Assembly: GCF_921293095.1 (NCBI RefSeq)
Contig: NC_060258.1
Span: 2,480,001-2,544,000 of the forward strand
DNA length: 64,000 bases
Source of the DNA: Ischnura elegans
Lineage: Eukaryota; Arthropoda; Insecta; Odonata; Coenagrionidae
Direction of reading: 5' to 3'
Below, piece after piece: positions 11,766 through 24,077 of this stretch. Made by a program: the position numbers and the translations under genes. The number at the start of each line of letters is the position of its first letter. Within the stretch, counting starts at the first letter, position 1. The notes below the pieces were generated by a model. That model was not told where the DNA came from, ran no database searches, and saw only the letters and a program-made list of their open reading frames with translations.

Positions 11766-13195
11766 TGAAACAAATCTCTTGAATTTCGTTCGAATTCCTT
11801 TTTCTCGGGTCCACGTTTTTCCCTTTTATCTCCTGCTTTTTTTCCTGCAACTCTCTCCGCGGGAAAATCAAAACTTAAAAACTCTTGTTGAATAATCGTT
11901 GTTATTGCGGTTGTTAGGAATTATTGAATCACAAGATTTATAGTTATCCAAACTCTTGACATCCCTTGCGAGATCACTAAAAAAAAAACGAAAAAATGTT
12001 TCCAATATTTGTCAATTGGCGGTGGACACGGTTGGACCGAATGATAAGAAATGTGATATATTTGAATTTTGTGCGAATATGAATTCTAGCGGCGGACCTG
12101 CAATCAAACCCATCCAAGTGGAAGTACATGGAGGGTAAAAACCACATCTCTTAACACTAAAAAGACCGGAGGTGGTCAATTAACCGTTCGCGATTTTATT
12201 TCGCGCACCATTTTGTTATTTTCAGACCGATAACGCTGAGATTTTTGACTTCTAATATTTCGGAACACTTAACCTGAAAATGAAGTTTTTTCAGTGGAAA
12301 AAATTCATGTCCAGATAAATGTCAGCTCTTACCTAGAATGACCGTGAGAGGTCAATTGGCCGTTATTGTATTCAATACCGTAATTTAGCTGTCTTTGCCG
12401 ATCCTTGGTGTCAGTCTCACCAAATACCATAGCTTTCACTTTAACACACACGAATGATACTAAGTTTGATTCTCATTTCCTTACGTATTGTTTTACAGTT
12501 TATGTAAAGGAGAGACACAAGCAATACCAAAGTATGTGTCGTCGTAAGGAGTCACCAATAACTAAGCCTATTAGGCATTCTATGGGCAGTGATAAACAAT
12601 CATTTGGCTGAAATTCATTGTTGCGTTCGTGCCACTTGTCACATAAATGATCATGGATATTTCCAACCATCTCTCCGTTAACTGGTTCGCTATCACTCCG
12701 CCTTGCTTTCCCATGATCGTTGCTTCTTCTGATGGCTTCCTCCGTTCTGCACGTCCCATAGATATTTTATACAGCACGCTCATTGAACGTATTTAAATAT
12801 ATTTATGGGGCGATCGGTTCTCCCTATGCCACTCTTATTGTCCCTTCGCGCTTGGTCTCCAAAATATATCTTACTGAGAGGTTTCACATACTCAGAGAAT
12901 CGATAAAATGAAATGCATAACGCCACATTCCGAAGGATTCTTTTCTACCTCCTCGAGATTCAAATACGCGTCTCAATCTGCAACTTCGGTCACATTATCT
13001 AAGCATTGTCTCTTTTATTGTCTCGTAGTCTACGTTAGCATTCTTGATTCGTTGAAGCTTCGAGTTTTCACCGAGTTGTTTGTCATAGGGTGAGAACAGT
13101 TTATCCTGGATCCCACTGGGCGTCTTTAGAAGTGTCGACATCGGCATTTTGCATTTCCTTTGTACCACTTTTTCTGACCCAGAAAAATTCATCGC
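11766..13195 (+). repeat. copy 2 of the ~1.7 kb dispersed repeat
   Basis: Homologous to 1995-3668, with the landmarks listed there in the same order and orientation. It is uninterrupted where copy 1 was hit by the Penelope-like fragment. Both copies hold the same TTAA element at the same relative place, so the pair arose after that element was already nested. Confidence 0.75.
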
Positions 13196-13730
13196 CTTTT
13201 TTATTTACATGGGCAAAAATTAATGTTTCTCGATTTCCCAGGAAAACTATTCCATTTTTACACTGATGAGTGTTGCCCAAATACATATTTGAACACCGTG
13301 AGCGTAATCAGGATATTTGAAAAAGTGCTAAGAGAGTAATGAAATACATACCTTGAGACCAAATTTGTAGTGCTTCATTTTAATGCTGTCTTTTTTATTT
13401 TTTCTCTGATACGAGTTTTTAACCAAGAAACGTTCAGCAAATAACGTGTTCTGAAATCTTACTTGAGTTTTTAAACACATCACATATTATTTTTTACCAT
13501 GCAAAAGATACGCATTTTTATTTACAGAATTGTTTTGATATTTTTTGTAAAGAAAACACTAAATCTAACCATAAAACTAATCAGGACATGAAAAAGTAAT
13601 TTCAACAATTCTACCCTCGTTACGTCGAACTATGAGGGAAAGCGAATGAGAGAGCTCAAGAAAAGGGCGAATGGTCGATTGACCGATGGCGGTCATAATA
13701 GTTATGCGGCTTGCCCCGGTCATTCTAGTG
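12155..13730 (+). mobile_element. TTAA-flanked piggyBac-like element, copy 2, both ends present
   Basis: TTAA at 12151-12154 precedes CACTAAAAAGACCGG. The right end is CCGGTCATTCTAGTG (13716-13730) followed by TTAA at 13731-13734, so 13 of 15 TIR bases pair. Subterminal GGTCAATTAACCG-type motifs at the left are mirrored by GGTCGATTGACCGATGGCGG at the right. The length is 1,576 bp. No transposase signature was recognised in any frame, so it is likely a non-autonomous member of a family different from the element at 6580. Confidence 0.75.
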
Positions 13731-14183
13731 TTAACACGTGTGTTTCACTTGCAGCAAACTGCCTCTAGTGTAGCAATCAAGTCAAGTTGGGAGGTGCACC
13801 ATTGTGAAATAGCATAATATCCCGACTGAGGACCGCTTCCCACTTCCTTTGGGTGCTGCAGGTGTTCCAGTAACGGGTCTCCTGCCACATCGGATCGGAA
13901 GAAAGAAGAGTCAATGGTGGGTTTTCCCAATAGTAGTGCAAGCAGCCTGTCGTCTTTACGTAAAAAAGTTAACCAAAATGCCATTGAAGTCGTGCATGCA
14001 TGCGATAAAATAAAATATTATCCTCCTCCTCCCCCTGCGTCAGAAATGCGCTTAACATGGAGAAACGAAATTACTTAATCGTTACATTTAGTAAGTTTGG
14101 ATAGTAATAAAATATAAAATAAAACATAAAATGTTAAACTTCTTTTTTTTAAGCGATTGAATGATCTATGGCTCTTGAACAGC

Positions 14184-14440
14184 TGAAAGAGAACAAATTC
14201 CCCACGGCCGTACTCTTCGGTGGGCAAAGTGGGTTTTGGGAAGTAAGTGTGTGTGTATTCGCGGAAATTTGTTCCTTAGAGAAAATCTGCAAGGTGAGTG
14301 TTTGTGCTGCGCGATTGTTTGGTTTCAGTGTATTAGCTTAATTTCCGTGTTTTACTCCCCCTGTCAGCCTTTTAACTTCCCAACCCCCTCCGCACTAAGC
14401 CGACCAAAGAGTACGGCCTTGGGGAATTTGTTCTGTTTCA
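14184..14440. mobile_element. fold-back MITE with ~55-bp inverted ends
   Basis: The left end (GAACAAATTCCCCACGGCCG...) and the right end read in reverse (GAACAAATTCCCCAAGGCCG...) match over about 55 bases with few changes, through GTACTCTT, GTCGG/GTGGG and TTGGGAAGT. It is 257 bp with a short internal segment. No target-site duplication is obvious, so the superfamily is open. Confidence 0.65.
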
Positions 14441-15181
14441 ATTTAACTTCTTACTCTTTCAATCATTTTCAATGAAATATACTATAGCATAGACTGCTAC
14501 CAAGTGATATGCAATATATAAATAGCAAAAATAATAATTCGATGTGATCACATTGCAGACATTTTTTTTGATTGCTGTACCCAAAAATGATGCAATACTA
14601 TTGGGAAAGGATAGATTTATGAGTAATACCGAAGCCTTTGTATGCTTGAGATGCCGTTAATCTTGTACAAATGGCAGTGTGTTCATTTATGATATACGTT
14701 TCATATTTTTTGCACTTCTGATATTTGTTTTCATTAGTGTATGCATGATTAGTATGGAAAAAAATAACTAGCAACATCAGTATTGTACAAATTTGTATTC
14801 TAAACGCAGAAATACACCTCAATGTCGGAATATAAACGAAAAATTTTACATTGCAGGAATGAATCGTAAAGAAAATAACGTTAAGGTAAATGTGTGAATG
14901 ATACACATTTATTATGTTACAAGTGCCTACGTGCGAGCAATTAGTAACGAATGCTTGCAACTCCTAAAATGTTTTTATTAAGAAAAGACAACAATCTGCC
15001 TCGCCGCATTTAAATTTTACAAATATTTACAGTGTGCGGGAACATAGGGCATATAGTTTACTAGAGGTGGTTAATGTAAAAAACAAAGGATAATTAACGT
15101 AAATTTTTTTACTTATTTATTGCTGAATTTGCAAATCAGCATTTGGGGCGGTTATCAAACAACTTTTTTTGAACTCAAAGT
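14441..15181. other. AT-rich, nothing recognised
   Basis: A minus-strand 120-codon frame at 14598-14960 has no recognisable motif and an AT-driven composition; it is not called. Confidence 0.4.
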
Positions 15182-15265
15182 TTGACATGTATCAAAATGT
15201 AGCCCAAGGTACCAAATGAAGAGAGAAAAATTTTTGTTCCTACAGGATGACATCCTACGGTGCAC
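15182..15265 (-). repeat. SINE body fragment, inverse of the 16.6 kb copy
   Basis: Read on the minus strand it gives CCGTAGGATGTCATC, AGGAACAAAAATTTTTCTC, TTCATTTGGTACC and GGGCTACATTTTGA. The same succession occurs on the plus strand at 16631-16700 behind a tRNA-like head. Here the head is replaced by a short palindrome. Confidence 0.7.
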
Positions 15266-15289
15266 CTGGTGCCACTGCAGTGGCACCAG
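15266..15289. repeat. 24-bp perfect palindrome
   Basis: A perfect inverted repeat centred on CTGCAG, with arms CTGGTGCCACTG and CAGTGGCACCAG. It sits exactly where the SINE fragment loses its tRNA-like head. Confidence 0.7.
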
Positions 15290-16565
15290 TGCCATTTATT
15301 TTGAGCATAGGCAACCCGTTACACATGCCCTTTTTTATGCTATTTTGGCGATTAACGTCGTGATTTAAATGGTGTTTTCAGACGATTCTGCACCAGTCAT
15401 GTCTGAAATTGTTGAACTAAGCAACATGGATCGAATACTCACATATTTTATGCAATCACCCGTATTAAAATGCAAAGAAACGTAAAAAACTTTGAAATTT
15501 TCTTAATTAATGGCATATATTTTATTGGTGTACTCGTACAGGCATGATAGCCCTAATACAACCCTACCGTTTATATAGAACAACACTTTTCTCCTCTCTC
15601 ATCCTAAAGTAAGGATATCCTCATCTCTATATGGCCCGCCTATGAACTAATGTCAACGCACTGCTCAGGAATGTGAAAAGCCCTGATGCCTTCCTCTGGC
15701 GAATACGTCTTTCTTCGCTGCACAATCCTTTGGAAGGCTACTCTTTGCACTTTGGCCCTTTCATCATTCAGCTTTGCAATGAGAATGTTCTCTGGATGAG
15801 TGAAGAACACTTAGCTCTGGATGAATTATTCAAGAACTGTACTTTTTAGGGAATTGTCATATTCTCTTAAGCATTTCCCATAAATGTTTTGCTTCTTCTG
15901 TAATCTTCAAATTTTTCTTTATTGTGAGCCACATAGGAATATAGAGTTTCATGATAATCTTGGTAATTGTTTTCAAAGCCACTGTTGGTCATCTTGTTCC
16001 TATTTAAAAGCGGATCACTCTGTCGGCCGTCGTTCCCCATCTGCTGTTATTCATTTCCCCATTATCGCGATAAGTCCGCTCTTATGGGATGTATCCCCTT
16101 GCAATACTACAAGTCAAGTACAGTGAATATTTTTTATGTGTGCTGATGAGTGATGAATCTAGTTCAGGATCAGGCTGCATCTTTACCCTCTGATTTCTGG
16201 CTTTTTCCATCTACCACAGCACTGTTGTCCTCGTCCTTTTTCCATAATATGTTCCTATCCCTTTCTTTCCTTACCTCTGAATTTAAATGTATGTTTGCGC
16301 TTAAGGCGCCGTGTGAATGAATGAAGTAGTGTATCAGCCATATTGGCTTATTTCACTTGGGCTCAGCATGCCCCGAAACGCATGTTCCTGTCTCTTTCCA
16401 GTTTACGTGTGAGTGTTTGTCTTTCCTTTCATCCTTGTGTCCTCGTCCATTCCTTCTGTTGGTGAGTGGTGAGCTGCCCCAGTGCCATCTATTGGTTACT
16501 CTTGTGGGCCATGGCAAAGGGAGTTTTCTGTGCATAAATCCCCGCCGAAATCATGGTAAATCTAA
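15290..16565. other. no gene; probable old repeat debris
   Basis: The sequence around 16200-16560 is pyrimidine-rich with phrases such as CTTAAGGCGCCGTGTGAATGAATG that look like retroelement tails, but no second copy is in the window to confirm it. No coding frame is supported. Confidence 0.35.
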
Positions 16566-16700
16566 GCATCCAGGTAGCGCAACTGGTAGAGCACCTGGCC
16601 GGCAACCAGGAGGTTCTGGGTTCGATGCCACCGTAGGATGTCGACCTACAGGAACAAAATTTTTCTCTGTTCATTTGGTACTTTGGGCTACATTTTGACG
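16566..16700 (+). repeat. tRNA-derived SINE
   Basis: The head resembles a tRNA gene with pol III boxes: A box TAGCGCAACTGG (one mismatch to TRGCNNAGYNGG) and B box GGTTCGATGCC (16613-16630 region). The anticodon-like arm is CCTGG-CCGGCAA-CCAGG, but the base before the anticodon is C instead of the invariant U33, so it is not a working tRNA. The body after the B box is shared with the inverted fragment at 15182-15265. It is non-coding and would depend on a LINE for mobility. Confidence 0.7.
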
Positions 16701-17036
16701 TATGTCATCACACATTTTCATCCAACCTTAATCATTTAATGTCCTTAAAAATCCAGAGAACCCTATTTAGTGCAATCCTTCCACCTGGGGTGCTGGCAAG
16801 AAATGTGGAGGGTATTTTCATAAAATGTAGGGACTAGGAAAAAACAATACAAAGCTATTTTATTATTAGTATTTTATTTGCCCAGCAATCTAGTACATTA
16901 AATAATGACCCAGATATAAGGCCAAATGTGCAATCAATGCAAGCAATATGTCAAATCATGCAATGTATACATATAAATACCAGCATAACAAACAGTATAT
17001 TTCCCTGTACACATATTTACATCAAAATGTCAAAGA

Positions 17037-17548
17037 GCATCATCTAAATATTCATCAACTGGATAATACATTTTTCTCAGTAAAAGTTTTTTCGACTTAT
17101 TTTTGAACAAAATATGTATCATTCACATTTTAAGATCAGCAGGCAAATTATTTAAAAAAATTATCCCCATTTCTCTGGGACCCCTTTTAGCAACATTTGT
17201 TTGTACAATATCATGATGTATATCACTATGAGATTTTGTATAATGACTATGTACATTATTATTGAAAGTATAATTTTTTAGGTTGTTCTTACCATACCTA
17301 CATAATAGTTAAATATATATACACACGGAATCGTGAGGATAAGCATGTCGTTAAATATTGGTCATTAAATATTGGAGATTTGTTACCTTTATGTGCAATG
17401 ATTATAATGGCTCGTTCTTGTAAACGAAAAATTTTGATAAAATGATGAGTTGATCCCCAAAAAATTACACTGTAGGTGACACGAGAGTAGAAGTCACTGT
17501 AATATAGTTTTAGCAAAGTTTTTCTATCCACAGTGGAACTGACCTGCC
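17037..17548 (-). pseudogene. non-LTR retrotransposon ORF2, C-terminal end (3' half of a split LINE)
   Basis: The minus-strand frame includes VDRKTLLKLYYSDFYSRVTY, VIFWGSTHHFIKIFRLQ and ERAIIIIA, the conserved post-RT region of LINE reverse transcriptases. After a shift it continues with NNLKNYTFN and AKRGPREMGIIFLNNLPADL, ending near 17037. Stops and shifts break the frame. The TA-flanked element at 17551-18471 separates it from the rest of the ORF. Confidence 0.8.
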
Positions 17549-17550
17549 TA

Positions 17551-18471
17551 AAGCCCGTATGACACTTGCCAATTTATTGGCCAATCCATTGGATATTGGA
17601 TTGTGTACCCACTGACACACGCCAATTTCTAGCCCAATCTCAGTTTCACAATATTGGGCACAATTTCTTGGCCAATCTACAATTTAGAACAGGTTCTATT
17701 TTCTCGAGGCCAATCTCCAATCAGAACTCAGTCTTGTCGACTCCTAGTGGCCAAAACTAGAAGCTCTTTGCAAAACATTTCACCTCGGAATTTTAATATC
17801 ATATATAAAAACTTTACAAGCATAGCAACCCATGAAATAGCTCAAATAATTAATGTGTACTTTGAGAGAATATAAATTCACAAACATCAACTGTCTAAAG
17901 TGGGTAATTCGGAAATAACATTTCGGATATGTAATGAATAAAAACGTCGTGTTTCTCCTCGATAGCGTCTATATTTTGTTTATTTTACAATTATTAAACT
18001 ATTTTTCATGATTTGAGCGCTAAAGTTTCGGGTGAAAGTCCCAATTGATGACACAATCTCTGTTTATTCGATGAACATATTCCAGCCAAAACGAGCCGCT
18101 ACGTTATCTTGGCTCACCTATGAGATCACCATATTGCCTATCTCTCATCATTCAAGGAACTCACCCGAATGAAATTTCGAGCAATTCGAGAATATCTTTG
18201 CAGCCCCTCGAAATAGTTATTAAATTTACAATTATTATGTCACCTCCCATTCTGTAGCTCATTGGCAATTAACCTGCGTCTTGAGATGCTCTTTTGTCAT
18301 TTTGTGTTATGTGGCGTTCTCTAGTGGGGTATTAGAACACTATAACGGCCAATATTGGTGTAAATATTGGTACGTGTCATACGATGCGTAAAGCCCAATA
18401 TTTTTACCAATATTGGGCCAATTTATTGGCCAATATATTGGCCAATAAATTGGCAAGTGTCATACGGGCTT
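17551..18471. mobile_element. TA-flanked TIR transposon (non-autonomous) inserted in the LINE
   Basis: The ends start AAGCCCGTATGACACTTGCC and match in inverse over at least 35 bases, continuing into AATTTATTGGCCAAT. TA dinucleotides flank at 17549-17550 and 18472-18473. The LINE frame resumes on both sides. Internal CCAATATTGG words near the right end repeat the TIR core. TA duplication suggests Tc1/mariner-type mobilisation. No transposase is present. The element is 921 bp. Confidence 0.82.
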
Positions 18472-18473
18472 TA

Positions 18474-18730
18474 GTAAGTAACATGTAGAACTGAGTTTGG
18501 TGTTGATGTATGTAATATGCTCATTCTAGGACATTTTGTAATCCAGAAATATTCCTAAGAATTTACAATTATCCACCTGCTCAATAGGTTTCCTATTCAG
18601 ACTTACACTTATGTTCTCAGATGGTGGGCCACTAGTTTTAAAGTGTTGTTTGCAGGGCAAATTACATATCCATTTGAGTTTTTTTTTCAATGGTGAGGTA
18701 AAACTGGTTAATATTGAAAAAATATTTCCA
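18474..18730 (-). pseudogene. LINE ORF2 segment (5' half of the split LINE)
   Basis: The minus-strand translation contains SVSLNRKPIEQVDNCKFLGI, FLDYKMS, a stop, then NEHITYINTKLSSTCYLL. This is the region just after the RT YADD box in many LINEs. The next expected residues (Q-V-S-S-T-V-D-R-K) are found across the inserted element at 17548 and below, off by one base. The upstream RT domain is missing, so the copy is 5'-truncated. Confidence 0.8.
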
Positions 18731-19068
18731 TGTGTACTGAAATAAAATATATCAATGTAATAAGTTATAGTAAACTAAATAATGTACTGTGTAAGAGCTG
18801 ATACATAGGCCCTCTGCTCATTTCGCCTGAGCGGCAAAAGGCAATATTTCGGCCCGACACACTAAAAGGGGTATGCAGGACCTTCGGCACATGTTTCACC
18901 GCGTGGACATGTGACGTCAACACTTTGTTTTCCGTAAAACCCGCCCCGAACTTTGCTCTGAGTAAATGGCTAGGTGATGTAATATGCCTGACCGGAAAAT
19001 GGGAGATCTGGTTTTGCATCCCGGCTAAGTAAAATACTTTTTCTTGGCGACCTTCATCCTTTGGTGTA

Positions 19069-19649
19069 CAGCAGAATCCTGAATATCTGGCTGCGGTTTA
19101 TCCGTGTTGCATATTATCCGTGCATGGTTTTCACTCTTGCTTAATATTTTCTGCGGTATTTATGAACAATGGAATTGGACACAAAATCACCGGAATTGCT
19201 GCATTAATGCTAGGATACACCGGGCTTTTTATTTCCGTTAGGATCCCCTTAGTAAAACGGAAGGGATCACGCAATAGCTGTATTCACAAGTGCACCGTGT
19301 TCCTGTTTTCAAAGCCTCATAGCGCACGACCGCACTCCGTGATGACAGATACATGTCCCACAGCAGGCAACTTTGGTTTAAGAAACCAGGCTTTATATGG
19401 AGCATTAATATAACAAGTACCACCATGTTAGCGCCCCTAAAGAGATCGCAAACTGGCAAAGAAGGCTCTCAATGAGTCCAGGAAGTTCTCTTAAATAACA
19501 GAATAACTGCAGAAATAATAATATATTCTTTGTTTAACTTAAATAATGAATATAACAAGACATTAAAGTGAAATTTTGGGTTATCCGTGTTTTCCGGTTA
19601 CTCATACCGTCTCTCTCCATCATTAACCCGGATAATTGGGTGTGTTCTG
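19069..19649. mobile_element. pogo/Tigger-like MITE
   Basis: The left end, CAGCAGAATCCTGAATATCT, and the inverted right end, CAGAACACACCCAATTATCC, are TIR-like and flanked by TA (19067-19068, 19650-19651). The ATTATCCG/TTATCCGTG words inside both ends are typical of Tigger-type termini. It is 581 bp with no transposase. Confidence 0.6.
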
Positions 19650-19674
19650 TATTTATCTCTATTTTCTTCTTTCA

Positions 19675-19783
19675 GAGCAATGATGTGGCCTGATAGACAG
19701 TGCAGAAGAGATAACGAGGGAGTTCCAGAACCAAAGAGGAGGATCATCTCCATCACTTTAGCATTTCATCTTCTTTCTGTTTG
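19675..19783 (+). other. possible terminal exon
   Basis: A strong acceptor (TTTTCTTCTTTCAG, ending 19674) is followed in one phase by 35 codons including CRRDNEGVPEPKRR and a stop at 19781-19783. In phase 0 it stops after five codons. The DNA after it is strikingly T-rich on this strand, as a U-rich 3' UTR might be. No upstream partner exon was recognised, so this is only a suggestion. Confidence 0.22.
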
Positions 19784-19817
19784 AAATGACGTTCTCTTCT
19801 CATTCATGTTTTATCAG

Positions 19818-19948
19818 AGGCGTAGCCAGAAATTTAGTTTGGGGTGGGAGGATCCAAAACCAGGGAAAGAAAAGGAAAATTATTGTTTTTTTTATATTTT
19901 ATACTCTGGGGGCATCTTGACCCCCCAGACTCCCTCCCTGGCTAGGCC
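19818..19948. mobile_element. short MITE with GGCGTAGCCAG ends
   Basis: AGGCGTAGCCAG at the left is answered by CCTGGCTAGGCC at the right. Between them are G-runs and then C-runs (GGGGTGGGAGG, GACCCCCCAGACTCCC). This layout is common for short insect MITE fragments. No clear target duplication. Confidence 0.45.
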
Positions 19949-20039
19949 ACTGTATTTTGTATGCCGAATTTTATTTGTGGGCATTATTATTCAAAATAAT
20001 TTCCAATGTGTATTCTTTCATCTAGTTTAGCAGTGGGAG

Positions 20040-22203
20040 TGACTGTTTAGCTATGTTTTTTTATTGATTAGTCCTTTTGAGTGCATGTTATATAATTTGC
20101 ACTTGCCTATGCTACCCTGGTTCACCATGTTATGTCCATACACATTTTATTAATGCTCTCTCTCTCTTCTAGATGGCTCTGTTTTTTTTACTCACAGCTT
20201 CTCATGATCTTCTCTGCTCTTGTGGCCTCTCTCTCCTGTAATATTTTCATTTTTCCCGTGTCCATTTTCTACTTCTCCACAGTGGCCATATCAAACTCTT
20301 AAATCACACGTGTCCTTGTATTTTTAACATTCATTGTTTATTATTGTATTTAGTGTAATTTTTGGATAATTCGTGTGATCACTGTTCACCTGTGTTTCTG
20401 TAGTCTATGGTAGTGCTCACTACTCTTATGCATTATGTGGTGCATATATAAGGTTTGAAATCCTTTTTATATAATTTTTTATGCTTAGTGGCTACAATAT
20501 TTGTATTTTTGATGATAGTATCCGTTTTTACATCAGGTTTACAATGCATGAAGTTAAAGCCACTGGAAACATTGTGCATATTTTGTCTTCGCAATTTAAT
20601 TTTATGCATCAAATCACAATATGGCATTTAATTTTTAAATCCATTTGCAACATTCTCTGTTGTTATGCCATGCTTGGTTTTGCTATTTGCATAATGTTTA
20701 TGTTGGTTATTATCCCCTCTGCAAGTCTTCCGCAGAAAAGAAATAAAATTGGGGTACCTTAGTTAATTTTTGTAGTGTTAACAAAAAGTTTTGCTGCTAA
20801 ATCTATTTGTGAAAAGCATTATTGTCCGAAGTAGTCATCTATTTAGTAATTTGTTGACTTTATATTTAATTTGACATTTTTTTATTCATTCGTTCAGAAG
20901 ACTGTTCAATCATTTAAGGCAATTCCCATCTATGTATTTTTCTCTTATATGCATGTAATAATTATTCGTTTTTGACCTGTATTGCTGTTTGTTTTCTCTT
21001 AAGTGTTTTTTTTTATTTGGGGTAGTGTTTGAGTGGAGGAATGCGTTCTTTCAGAAGTGCATAGTTTCGATATTGTTATTTTTCTTTTTGTTCAGCTGAG
21101 TAGAAAGACTATGAGTGTGCTTAAATTTAAAATCAATGGTGAATGTCAAATAATGTACCTCTCTTGCACCAACGTTGTTTTCCAGAAGTTTTGTGAATCT
21201 TATCATTTTGCATTTTATTGCTATGCATTATATTATTCAAAGCTATTTCTATATTTGGTTATTATGCAATCGTCTTCCTGTTGGAGTTACTGCATGCCTG
21301 TATTTCATATTGGTCATGTTAACTTCCAGAGAATAAGGAATCAATTTGGTTTTTTGAATGGTTTCGTATTTTGCATATTAGTACCTCAGATTCTTAAACG
21401 TGCTCATGCTGCAATAGTTTAGTTAAGTTTGTAATGTAATGTTTTAATAAGTAATGTTTATTTACTGCATCTACTATGGGCAGGAACAAGATATGTGATT
21501 GTTATTATATTTTAATTGGAGATTAAAATACATACCTTGTTTTATGGTCCTATTCAGTGGTATTTTATAAAAGCTATTAGTGTCGTCAAACCCTCTCCTC
21601 TGTTGCTGTACTCTTTATTACAACAGCCAGATATCTACCATGAGCTTATCTAGCTTCTCCAGGTGATTTTAATGGTTTTCCTGTAGGGATTTGTTTATGG
21701 TTTTGAACATTAAGTTTACAGATATAATTTCTGTTGATTCCATCTGACCCTGTGATAGTCCTTAGAATAAAAATTTCATCAACTCTTCTTTTTGATTGTG
21801 TAAGCTATTCTAATAGTTTCAGTCATTAAAAATCATTTGAATGTGCTCCAAAGGTAAGTAATGCCTGATATACTGATGTACCCAGTAGTTTAACTCCCAC
21901 GATAGGGCTTTTATTTCTGATAGCATAGCATGCTACTGTTTTTGTTCCCAACTATTTTTTTTAAATCTTTTTGCTTTATTTATGACTGTGGTTTTCTTGT
22001 TTTTATTTGTCATTATATTCCATTGTATCACAACTGAAAAGTTATTCTGAACTTCCATTCCTTCTGCATTTTGTAACCGGTTTTTAAGTATAACTACATG
22101 TTTCTCTGTGTAACTGTTTTGAAAGCAACTCAATTCCCTTAGTTATTGTTCTTTGCATTATCCTTGAAGCAAAAACTAGCTGCATATGTTTATGAATGCA
22201 AAT
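20040..22203 (+). other. T-rich strand-biased region, no gene called
   Basis: The plus strand is T-rich and A-poor for about 2 kb, with AATAAA-like signals near 20741 and 21769. It could be a long U-rich 3' UTR, an intron or old repeat. The 129-codon frame at 21033-21422 is hydrophobic because of the T bias and shows no motif. Confidence 0.35.
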
Positions 22204-22205
22204 TA

Positions 22206-22901
22206 CAGTAAAACTTCTTTACATCGTTATGGAGGGGACCAATATTTGGGCAATTTGATGCATGGTGGTTCACTATAGAGAGGTGATAGCGACTTGCACC
22301 ATTTTTTCATATCCTTTGGAAATGAAAGGCACTACTCCCTTTTAAACCTATATATTTATGCATTTAAATAAAAATGCATGCATTTGTTTACTTATATATT
22401 TATTATGTAATGATAACAGAAAGAAAGCACTATTACGAGATTTTTACCATGATTCGAGAGAAAACGATGTGAGATCTCTTAATTCAAAAGTCACTTAAAA
22501 TGATTAGGATAGTTAAATATCTTTATCCTTGTTTACCGTTAGGTTTGCACTCATATAGAAGATAATGGCCATAACTAATGGTTAAGATGAAAATTACAGC
22601 ATATTTAAAGATGTTTAAGAAAAAAATAAGCGTGAAACATTTATTACTGAAAATGTCATTCTATGTACGTAATCGTGGCTGCATTAATGGTTTTTGGTTG
22701 TCTCGGTGCGATTTGCAGAGGTAGTTCGGCTGTCTCGGGGATATCTCCTTGGTTTGATAAGTGGAGGTTTTACGAGATTAAGGGGTTCACTACAAAGAAG
22801 TTTGCCTATCAATTTACATGTAAATCTAACGGGACCATTTGGGTGGTATGAAGTATGCAGGTTTATGTTATAAAGAGGTACACTACGTAGAGGTTTTACT
22901 G
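22206..22901. mobile_element. pogo/Tigger-type MITE
   Basis: CAGTAAAACTTCTTTACATC at the left and its inverse-type end TACGTAGAGGTTTTACTG at the right are the classic CAGTAAAACCTCTA-type termini, flanked by TA on both sides (22204-22205, 22902-22903). Near the right end, words like GGGGTTCACTAC and GAGGTACACTACG echo the terminal sequence. It is 696 bp with no transposase. Confidence 0.75.
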
Positions 22902-22903
22902 TA

Positions 22904-24077
22904 ATTTCCATGAGCATTTAGGCACTTATTATACCAATAAATTAAATTTGAAATTTCTTCAGCAAAAAAATCTCCCGCCTGTGCCTTGAACCATCCGATG
23001 ACCAAGCCAGAGCCAGATGGTGGATAGCCAAACCATTTCTCCATACACATAAACCCATTCCAGAAAAACTCCATCACTCATAATCTTTGGGCCATACACA
23101 GCACCAAATTCCCTAGGAATTGCTACTGCAGATTATTGTTTAGCTGTGAACAATCGAATAATTGCATGCACTTCACACTTGACAGGACATTCTAATGCAG
23201 TGCACACTTTGAAAAGCTACCAGAAAACAACTAGAGCTCAGATAACGTTCACTCTGACAGGACGATACGCAGACTGACCTGTTGTGCGTGCCAACGCAAT
23301 GGGTAGATTATTTGCAAGTTCTTTGTTTGCATATTTTACTTATTATTTGCCGTTGATTGGCATTGCTTGCCATTACCTGTCTGATCCTTCAACTTGATAG
23401 TTTTTATTTTTACAGAATAATTTTCGGATGCCCATTCAAAATTTCCAACTGCTGACCGATTGGATGAATCAGAATTATAGACTGTCTTAACGTCTGTTTT
23501 TATTTTTAGCCTGGAAAGTCAATTGCTTTTGTACATGGTGGATGGATTCCCATCATTTTCACATTTTTGTATGTGGTTTCTTGGATTTGAAACATGAATT
23601 TTGTCTTATGCATGGATGACTGAGAAGTATGGTGCATTATGCATGTAGGTCTCATCTGACAGAGGCAGGTATCAAACCGAACGATTGTGTTTCAATGCAT
23701 CATCAGCATGATTACCGCATTACCATGGGACGTAAGCGTTGTCAGATCAAGAGCTGTTCTATAACGTCTGATTAAACTAGATATTTATAAAGTATAGCAT
23801 TGGTTAAGTCCCAAAATTGGATTTTATAATTCATGGTTAAGTTAAATCTGGCTGTTATTGTGGCTATCAAGTAAAACCAAGGATTTCCATGGCTGAAAAA
23901 GTGCACGTGGTGATTAAGTTATTGAAAATAGCAAATGTTCCGGTTAATGTTGAATTAGCCGAAATGTTGGAGAAGAAATAATCGACCAAGAATTACGACC
24001 CCAATATTTTTCCATTTTTACAATATCAGAAATCAATTTTCATTGTCATCACACATATATTCCTATTACCACTTGCA
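22904..24077. other. intergenic, nothing recognised
   Basis: Ordinary AT-rich DNA with no supported exon, RNA gene or repeat end. Confidence 0.4.
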
